Below are positions 32,002 through 37,757 of a stretch of DNA of 37,757 nucleotides, in pieces. Made by a program: the position numbers and the translations under genes. This stretch comes from a virus, in the IMG/VR virus record IMGVR_UViG_3300042691_043480, positions 1 through 37,757 of that record. One strand, 5' to 3'. Numbering within the stretch: position 1 is the stretch's first letter; each line of letters starts with the position of its first letter. The notes under the pieces are model-generated. The model was not told the DNA's origin. It searched no databases and saw only the letters and a list, made by a program, of their open reading frames with translations.

Positions 32002-32789
32002 TGAAAAATATCTTAAAAATAGAAAATTTTTTGTCGGAAGGAAGGGTCAATCCTTTTTATAGCGACGAATTAAACCCTGATATCTGGGAAAGAGAAGAGG
32101 GGAAAGGAAAATCCCAATGGGTATTGGAAGAGTCTATCCGAAAAAAATTATTAGAAATAGGAGAAGATTTTTTTAGTAAATTTAAAGAAATTTTCGGGGA
32201 AAGAGAATATAAGGATATAATACTTACGGGATCCCTTGCAAATTATAATTACACCGAATTTTCAGATTTTGATGTACATGTAATGATGGATCTGAAAGGA
32301 ATAGATGACGATCATCCGGAAATTCTAAATGAAGCAATACAAGGAATAAGATTTAGATGGAATCTTAGACATGATATAAAAATAAAAGGATACGAGGTTG
32401 AATTATTTTTACAAAGTATAGATGATCCAGATGCATCCACCGCTACATACTCCTTAGTAAATAACTCGTGGATAAAATATCCAAAATATAATGTTCCTTC
32501 TGTTGATGAATTAGAGTTAGAAAGAAAATATTTAGGGTATGTCTACGATATAAATCAACTAGAAACCCGTTTACTTCACGGATCTAAAATACCTTCCAAT
32601 TCCAAAGAGCTATATAAAAGAGCAAAATCGTTGAAAGAAAAAATTCAAAAGATGAGAGGAGAATCTCTCAAGGAAAAAGGAGAATTTTCAATAGGAAATT
32701 TAACCTTTAAAAAGCTTAGAAGCACAGGATATATAGAAAAAATTATAAATATAATAACAAGGTCTTACGACAAAATATTTAGCGATTAA
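32001..32789 (+). CDS. Pol-beta-type nucleotidyltransferase, possibly packaged in the capsid
   Basis: 262 residues, GTG start. The nucleotidyltransferase core is LTGSLANYNYTEFSDFDVHV (75-94): Gly77-Ser78, then Asp89-x-Asp91, with a third carboxylate near YEVELFL (131-137). The remaining C-terminal half is helical. The N-terminus MKNILKIENFLSE-GR resembles T4's capsid-targeting peptide (MKTYQEFIAE-A) with L-x-E at 11-13. T4-like phages inject enzymes such as Alt this way. The substrate is unknown; members of this fold add nucleotides to RNA, antibiotics or proteins. It is followed 3 bases later by the 1072-residue gene. Confidence 0.75.
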   Translation: MKNILKIENFLSEGRVNPFYSDELNPDIWEREEGKGKSQWVLEESIRKKLLEIGEDFFSKFKEIFGEREYKDIILTGSLANYNYTEFSDFDVHVMMDLKGIDDDHPEILNEAIQGIRFRWNLRHDIKIKGYEVELFLQSIDDPDASTATYSLVNNSWIKYPKYNVPSVDELELERKYLGYVYDINQLETRLLHGSKIPSNSKELYKRAKSLKEKIQKMRGESLKEKGEFSIGNLTFKKLRSTGYIEKIINIITRSYDKIFSD

Positions 32790-32792
32790 AAA

Positions 32793-35700
32793 ATGACAAA
32801 AGGTTTAATAAAAGAACAAATAATATCTTCAATATTTGGATCCCCTATTTTTGAAGAAGGTCCTACCGGGGGGAATCAAACTTCTTCAGATTCTTCAGGA
32901 AATCAAAAAAAATCAGAAGAACCTTCTGCTGCTCCTGCTGCTCCGGTAAATGACCCGGACAAGGATGCTGCAAATCCAGAAATAGAAGATCTTGCATCCC
33001 AGGGGTATGCGGAATACGAATCTTTACTTTTTTTAGTTTCTAAGGATGATAGCGGAATTGTAAAGAAAGGAGAAAATTTAGGTTTTATAGAATTAACTAG
33101 GGATACTCTCGAAAAACAAGGGAAAGAAGTCGATTTAGAAGATTTTCAATGGTGGTGTCCGGCCGACGAATTCGAAGAATACCTAAATAGTACAGGAAGA
33201 AAATACAATAAATCGTCAGGAGAATGGACTAGCGAAGGGGAAGAATTTGAAGAATCGGAAATCCCAAAAAATAGAAAAATAAGATCTTATTCGGATTTTC
33301 TGAACGAGAAAGAAGAAGCTTTAAACGAAATAACGGGGATACCTTTTATAGGTAATATTGGTCCTTCTGTAACTTCTAAAGGAATGGCTTGGTCCGGAGA
33401 AGATCCTAACTTTGAAGGAGGAAAATTATCAAAAAAACAAAGAGAGTTTATAAAATTCTTTTTTACCCGAAATAAACTAAAAAATGAGGGAAAAATAGAA
33501 TATGAATTGAATTTAAATGATCTAAAAAGAGGTGAAAAAATAGAAATATTTGCATGTCCTTATGATCCTAAGACCAAAAAATCTTATCCCGAAACTTCGG
33601 TTATAGGATTAACATATAGGGTTGAATCGGTTATACCTAAATCTGGGGATCTAAATTCTACTATTGTTATTGGTGTGATTGAAAGAATTGCTCCTAATAT
33701 CGAGGTAGAAAAAAAATCTGCTAAATCTATATTAGATCTTGCAGTTATTAAATTAGGGGGAGTTGCTTCGGAATTTGAAAAATTATTTTCTAGCTCATTT
33801 GGAATGGTGGCTATCGGGCTTATTGCGGTTAGTTCTATTACCACTATCGGCGGTGGTTTAATATCCGGAGCAGGGGGTCTTTTAAATCTTTTCTTTAACT
33901 TTAGAACCCTTCAAGGACTAAGCGGGATTAGAAATGCTATGGGTGCAGGGAAAACCGCTAGAGCAGCAAAAAATGTAGGTATGTCTAAAGGAATATTTAA
34001 TTTTGTTAAATACCCTTTTAGCGCAGGAAGAAGATTATTTAGAATTATGTCGACTCCACTAAAGGCAAGAAAATACATAAGTGGATGGAAAGCGGTAAGA
34101 TATGTTGTTTTTGGTAGTCGGATAGCAAAAGGAGCTAAATATTTAGGGGTCGCAGGTAAATTAGGAAGAGGGATAGGAGCTGCTGGAAAAATTACAAATC
34201 CGGTAGGATGGGTTTTATTAGCAGCAGATGCTATAGGATCTTTTATGAATTACACTAGTGATAATCAAGCTCCATCTTGGGATCCTATAGTTGGAGGAGA
34301 AGGAGATTCTATGAAAGATTACTCCGGGGAAGGAAATACTTGTCCCCATGCTTCTAATTCTTTTTCCCCCCAAGATATAAAAAATGGACAAACTATAACT
34401 CTTTGCTGGACTGAAAATCCAAAAGGAGGATTTGGTGCAGCTCTTAGTTTTGTTTATTCTAACTCTACTAGAACTACAATGAACATAACTAAAATTCTGG
34501 ATTGGGATAATAGAAAAATATCAATGTTTTTTATAAATTCTGTAAATTCTAAAGAAATATGGGATGAAATTTCAGGATTTGATATTAGATTTATATTTAT
34601 AAACCACGGAGAATATAAAGAAGGGTGGGCTGATGATAATATAGGAGCTTATTATATTTGTGGTAAAGCTCCATCAGGGGAAGAAAATGTAATTCCTTTA
34701 GCATATGACGGACATTGTGATTTTGAACTTTTCAAGAACGAGTATAGGGATTCTAAGGATCAACTTGTAATCATATCAGATAAATGGCCTAAAGAGTATA
34801 ATTTCCATTTCGAAGACAGAGAATCTAATGTTATAAACGTTTACGGGAGATTAATTACAGATAAGGATATAGAGCAGGCAAGCCAAAAAGATATAGAATC
34901 TTATTTTAATGTTGAACCTGTTTCTTCTTCAATAGGAAATCCAGATACTGAAACCGAAGAAGAAAAAAATCAAAGAAAATCTTTAGAATCCATATCAAAA
35001 TCACAGGGAAAAGAGGGATCGGAAGAAGAAAATAATCCGGAAGAAGAAACTGAAAATAAAAATGAATCCGAGGATTTTAAATGGTATTCTTCTATAAACG
35101 AAAGTGGAATAATTTCTGATTTTGATCATTTTAAATCGATTAAAAATTCCATATTTGAAAATAACGAAAAAGAAAAAACCGTAGGAGGGTATGTAGATGA
35201 TGCAATATCATCGGTGAAAGATTTTTTTGGCGGAGAAGAGAAAAAAGAAGAACCTAAAAAAGAAGAGCCAAAAGAGAAAACGGGGGAAGAAAAAGAAAAT
35301 GAGCCTACTCTTGCTAAGATCGGATCTATGGATATGGTTTCTTCTACTTCAGAATTTGATGAGAATTTTAAAAAAGTACTTAATGGTATTACCAAACCTA
35401 TGGACTTCGGGATATATTTTGTTGACTTGAGGGAATATGCAGATCCTAAATTAAGAAATTTATATAAACCAGGATCTTTTATGAATTTCTCTTTAAAGGA
35501 AGAGGCATTTAAAATCTCAGATGGTGGATCTTTAGAAGGTCTTATTCAGGTAAATAATTTAGATGTTCTACTAGACGTTAAGAAAGGAATTTATACCTAT
35601 TCCGAAGGGGAAGAGGAAGAAGTCTCAGCAAGAAAACCCGAAGAAGAACAAGTAAAATCTAGTGATACTATAAGAACTTCTTATATAGGAAAAGAAAAAC

Positions 35701-36011
35701 AGGATATAGGAAAAATAGAACAGATCAAACAAAAAGAGCCAATAGAAACTATCAATAGAGTAGATCCTTCAGTTTTAGCAGATTTGGATATTACCGAATG
35801 GAATGATGTTACAAATATAAAAGTAATAAGATCCAGAGATGGAGAGATAAAGAGTATAAAAATTAAAAATTCTAGAGCTAATTTAGGAGATAAATCCAGA
35901 AAAATAGACGTAGGGGATTCTAATTTTGAATCTGCAAAAAAATTATTGGATGCATACCAGGATAAAAAAACTGAAGAAGAGGAAGAAAAAAATAAATCGC
36001 AGGAAAGATAA
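32793..36011 (+). CDS. 1072-residue protein with hydrophobic Gly-rich segments, possible internal or injected head protein
   Basis: Order: flexible Ser/Ala/Pro-rich start (~20-65); acidic domain (~70-160); RSYSDFLNE and ALNE (165-179), two L-x-E sites near each other; beta-rich part (~230-310); hydrophobic Gly-rich segment (~336-368, FGMVAIGLIAVSSITTIGGG); Gly/Ala/Lys-rich helical segment (~380-470) and a second hydrophobic stretch (~470-485); a beta-rich domain (~500-680) with a C-P-H-A start; then charged low-complexity regions and a final mixed domain. Hydrophobic segments inside a large soluble protein suggest membrane insertion or core packing. Its place between the nucleotidyltransferase and the prohead protease favours a head-internal role. 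No family recognised. Confidence 0.55.
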   Translation: MTKGLIKEQIISSIFGSPIFEEGPTGGNQTSSDSSGNQKKSEEPSAAPAAPVNDPDKDAANPEIEDLASQGYAEYESLLFLVSKDDSGIVKKGENLGFIELTRDTLEKQGKEVDLEDFQWWCPADEFEEYLNSTGRKYNKSSGEWTSEGEEFEESEIPKNRKIRSYSDFLNEKEEALNEITGIPFIGNIGPSVTSKGMAWSGEDPNFEGGKLSKKQREFIKFFFTRNKLKNEGKIEYELNLNDLKRGEKIEIFACPYDPKTKKSYPETSVIGLTYRVESVIPKSGDLNSTIVIGVIERIAPNIEVEKKSAKSILDLAVIKLGGVASEFEKLFSSSFGMVAIGLIAVSSITTIGGGLISGAGGLLNLFFNFRTLQGLSGIRNAMGAGKTARAAKNVGMSKGIFNFVKYPFSAGRRLFRIMSTPLKARKYISGWKAVRYVVFGSRIAKGAKYLGVAGKLGRGIGAAGKITNPVGWVLLAADAIGSFMNYTSDNQAPSWDPIVGGEGDSMKDYSGEGNTCPHASNSFSPQDIKNGQTITLCWTENPKGGFGAALSFVYSNSTRTTMNITKILDWDNRKISMFFINSVNSKEIWDEISGFDIRFIFINHGEYKEGWADDNIGAYYICGKAPSGEENVIPLAYDGHCDFELFKNEYRDSKDQLVIISDKWPKEYNFHFEDRESNVINVYGRLITDKDIEQASQKDIESYFNVEPVSSSIGNPDTETEEEKNQRKSLESISKSQGKEGSEEENNPEEETENKNESEDFKWYSSINESGIISDFDHFKSIKNSIFENNEKEKTVGGYVDDAISSVKDFFGGEEKKEEPKKEEPKEKTGEEKENEPTLAKIGSMDMVSSTSEFDENFKKVLNGITKPMDFGIYFVDLREYADPKLRNLYKPGSFMNFSLKEEAFKISDGGSLEGLIQVNNLDVLLDVKKGIYTYSEGEEEEVSARKPEEEQVKSSDTIRTSYIGKEKQDIGKIEQIKQKEPIETINRVDPSVLADLDITEWNDVTNIKVIRSRDGEIKSIKIKNSRANLGDKSRKIDVGDSNFESAKKLLDAYQDKKTEEEEEKNKSQER

Positions 36012-36043
36012 TTATTAGAAATCTAAAAAAATAAAATAACATT

Positions 36044-36055
36044 TAGATATATAAT
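36044..36055 (+). promoter_or_regulatory. Class 1 promoter-like motif (TAGATATATAAT)
   Basis: TATATAATTA starts 23 bases before the ATG at 36071, like the site at 848 (AGATATATAAT). Confidence 0.5.
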
Positions 36056-36070
36056 TAAATTAAAGATAAG

Positions 36071-37757
36071 ATGAAAGGATTAAAGTCTCTAAATGAAGAT
36101 TTCGTTTTTATACTGGAAAGGCAGTCTACCATATTAGAATCTAAAAAAAATTCAAGTGACGAATATGTATTAGAAGGTATAGCAGCTGTTTTTGGTAAAG
36201 AAAATAACAATCATAGAATATATGAAGAAAATGAATATCTTCCTCATCTAGATTATCTTCAGGATAAAATAAAACAGCAGAGACTTTTAGGAGAATTAGA
36301 CCATCCAGAAAAATTTGATATTTCTTTAAAAAATATTTCTCACTTAGTTACAGATTTAAATTACAATAAAGGAGATAGAAATCTAAAAATTAAAGTTAAA
36401 TTATTAGATACCCCAGCGGGAAGAATAGCAAAGAGTTTAGTTGATGCTGGTATTCCTCTTTCCATTTCTTCTAGAGCTGCTGGATCGGTGGGATCAGATA
36501 AAAAAGTTCAAATCAAAAAAATATTTACTTACGATTTAGTTGCAGATCCAGGATTTAAGAATGCACAGCTAGAAAGAGTTTATGAAAGCTGCGGATACAG
36601 TCCATTTGAATACTCAAGAATAAAAAGTAATAGCATAGTAAATCACCTAGAATGTCTAAATGAAAGCTTAGGTTTAAAAAATCAGGATTCAATGATGATA
36701 TATAGAGTTGATAATGATGAAGAATTTGAAAAACTATTAAACAAGAAAGAAAAAACAACCAACCTTATGGAAAGAAATAATAACGAATTTGTTACATCAG
36801 AAGAGCTTGATCAATATTCTATCTTCTTAAAGAAAGAAATGGATTCAATGAAATCTGAAATGTCTAGATTAAGAAACACATCGGTTTCAGAATCTGATAG
36901 TAGTGATGCTGATTTTAGAATTTCTAAACTTGAAAAATATGCTGAATATTTAGCAGAGTCTTTAGAAAATACTATCAAGTATAACGAGTATCTTGCAGAA
37001 AATTTAGATAAATCTATTTCCTATTCTAAATATCTTGCGGAAAATGTAGATAAGAACATATCTTATTCTAAGTACCTTGCAGAGAACATGGATCAAAATA
37101 TTTCGTACACTGAATATCTTGCAGAGAATTTAGATAAATCTATTTCTTATTCTAATTACTTAGGAGAGAATGTAGATAAGAATATTTCTTATACTGAATA
37201 CGTAGCAGAAAGTGTTGATAAGAATATAGAATATTCTAAATACATAGCAGAAAAATTGGATCAAAATATTTCTTATTCTGAATACCTTGCTGAGAACGTG
37301 GATAAAAATATTTCTTATTCTGAGTATTTAGCTGAGAATATAGATACTAATATTTCTTATACTGAATATTTAGCTGAGAATTTAGATAATAGCATTAAAT
37401 ATTCTGAGCACATCGCAGAAAATTTAAATAACAATATTTCTTACTCTGAGCACATTGCAGAAAATGTTAATAATAACATTGAATATTCTGAATACTTAGG
37501 TGAAAACCTAAATAACGGAATTGAGTACACAGAGTACTTAGCAGAAAAACTTGGAAAATCAATTGAGTATTCTGAGTACATTGCAGAATCTATCGAAGGA
37601 AAAGATAGATTTGCAGGACAAAAGATAAATGAAAATGTGGATCTTACTGCAGCATCGGGATTAAAATCATCGGGATATGCTGGTAGTTACACAGATTTAT
37701 CTTCAAAAATCGATAGCTTACTAGAATCAGTTCAAACCCAAAAGACTGAAGCTACTT
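36071..37757 (+). CDS. gp21: Prohead protease fused to repeat scaffold (3' end outside window)
   Basis: The frame is open from the ATG to the window edge (562 codons). The N-terminal ~200 residues fit the T4 gp21 / herpesvirus-type protease fold: EGIAAVFGKENNNHRIYEEN, then LGELDHPE (catalytic-type His) and GIPLSISSRAAGSVG (Ser nucleophile region), DLVADPGF. T4 gp21 is 212 aa and separate from scaffold gp22. Here a linker (~200-288) leads into a 14-residue repeat array and a further helical part. An internal ATG at 36767 could give a separate scaffold product. The start MKGLKSLNE-DF carries its own L-x-E cleavage site. The major capsid gene is expected downstream. Confidence 0.85.
   Translation, partial: MKGLKSLNEDFVFILERQSTILESKKNSSDEYVLEGIAAVFGKENNNHRIYEENEYLPHLDYLQDKIKQQRLLGELDHPEKFDISLKNISHLVTDLNYNKGDRNLKIKVKLLDTPAGRIAKSLVDAGIPLSISSRAAGSVGSDKKVQIKKIFTYDLVADPGFKNAQLERVYESCGYSPFEYSRIKSNSIVNHLECLNESLGLKNQDSMMIYRVDNDEEFEKLLNKKEKTTNLMERNNNEFVTSEELDQYSIFLKKEMDSMKSEMSRLRNTSVSESDSSDADFRISKLEKYAEYLAESLENTIKYNEYLAENLDKSISYSKYLAENVDKNISYSKYLAENMDQNISYTEYLAENLDKSISYSNYLGENVDKNISYTEYVAESVDKNIEYSKYIAEKLDQNISYSEYLAENVDKNISYSEYLAENIDTNISYTEYLAENLDNSIKYSEHIAENLNNNISYSEHIAENVNNNIEYSEYLGENLNNGIEYTEYLAEKLGKSIEYSEYIAESIEGKDRFAGQKINENVDLTAASGLKSSGYAGSYTDLSSKIDSLLESVQTQKTEAT
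36938..37600 (+). repeat. 42-base (14-residue) tandem repeat array, 15 full units plus a partial
   Basis: In-frame units with consensus Y-S-E-Y-L-A-E-N-L-D-K-N-I-S. Tyr at 1, Tyr/His at 4, Ala/Gly at 6 and Ile at 13 are almost fixed; DNA varies mostly at silent sites. Amphipathic helix with a 14-residue (two-heptad) period, a scaffold-rod design. Confidence 0.92.

Noticed and set aside
35227-35430. Plus-strand open frame inside the 1072-residue gene
   Set aside because: Lys-rich product from a repetitive AAG-rich stretch in another frame; no start context or protein pattern.
36938-37600. Regular 42-base repeats as a possible CRISPR array
   Set aside because: There are no unique spacers; the units are contiguous, in frame, vary at silent sites and encode a 14-residue protein repeat.
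1-37757. Stop-codon reassignment, as in some large gut phages
   Set aside because: TAA, TAG and TGA all end plausible genes (TGA after terL, TAG after 550-828), and no gene contains an in-frame stop except at the two candidate frameshift sites.

Overview
The window looks like the virion-assembly half of a large, strongly AT-rich myovirus with T4-type modules. The host was probably a member of the Bacteroidota. This rests on recognisable T4-family proteins: small and large terminase, tail sheath, tail tube, gp26-like baseplate hub protein, gp55-like late sigma, gp4 head-completion nuclease, gp20 portal, gp44 clamp loader and gp21-type prohead protease. Gene starts lack Shine-Dalgarno sequences and sit in A-rich leaders, which is the habit of Bacteroidota and their phages; the host call is therefore inference. 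All genes are on the plus strand and packed tightly, often with 3-10 base gaps or stop/start overlaps. TAA, TAG and TGA all end genes, so the standard code is used.

Layout. 1-3590: fibre-like or decorated structural proteins. 3594-10872: DNA packaging (TerS, TerL), a very large tail sheath and two tandem tail-tube genes, closed by a terminator. 10955-13670: gp26-like baseplate protein, an overlapping out-of-frame partner, and a Lys/Glu-rich protein with a tape-measure-type motif. 13726-18951: dCMP deaminase, an ECF-like sigma factor, a PD-(D/E)XK nuclease, three membrane proteins, a coiled-coil protein, and two tandem beta-rich proteins. 19011-21334: a 723-residue protein with a probable -1 frameshift extension, then a terminator. 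21420-26140: gp55-like late sigma, gp4 nuclease, an unknown protein and two tandem portal genes, then a terminator. 26220-31964: replication and repair genes (clamp loader, guanylate-kinase-like protein, FEN-type exonuclease, UVR-motif protein, UvsE-like protein, DEDD 3'-5' exonuclease). 32001-37757: a nucleotidyltransferase, a 1072-residue protein with hydrophobic segments, and a prohead protease fused to a long 14-residue-repeat scaffold that runs off the window.

Four themes deserve attention. First, ring-forming virion parts are duplicated in tandem (portal, tail tube, and a beta-rich pair), suggesting mixed or alternative rings. Second, there are two sigma factors and two recurrent upstream motifs: a T-rich/TTCTATAA motif 19-26 bases before regulatory and repair genes, and a GATATATA motif before mostly structural genes. 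Third, two translational recoding sites are likely: A_AAA_AAG just before TAG at 21180, and CUU_UGA at the end of the gp26-like gene. Fourth, the nucleotidyltransferase, a 164-residue protein and the prohead protease share a T4-like capsid-targeting N-terminus with an (I/L)-x-E cleavage site, so the nucleotidyltransferase may be packaged and injected. No tRNA, CRISPR array, insertion sequence or integrase was seen, and no gap over 300 bases lacks a gene.
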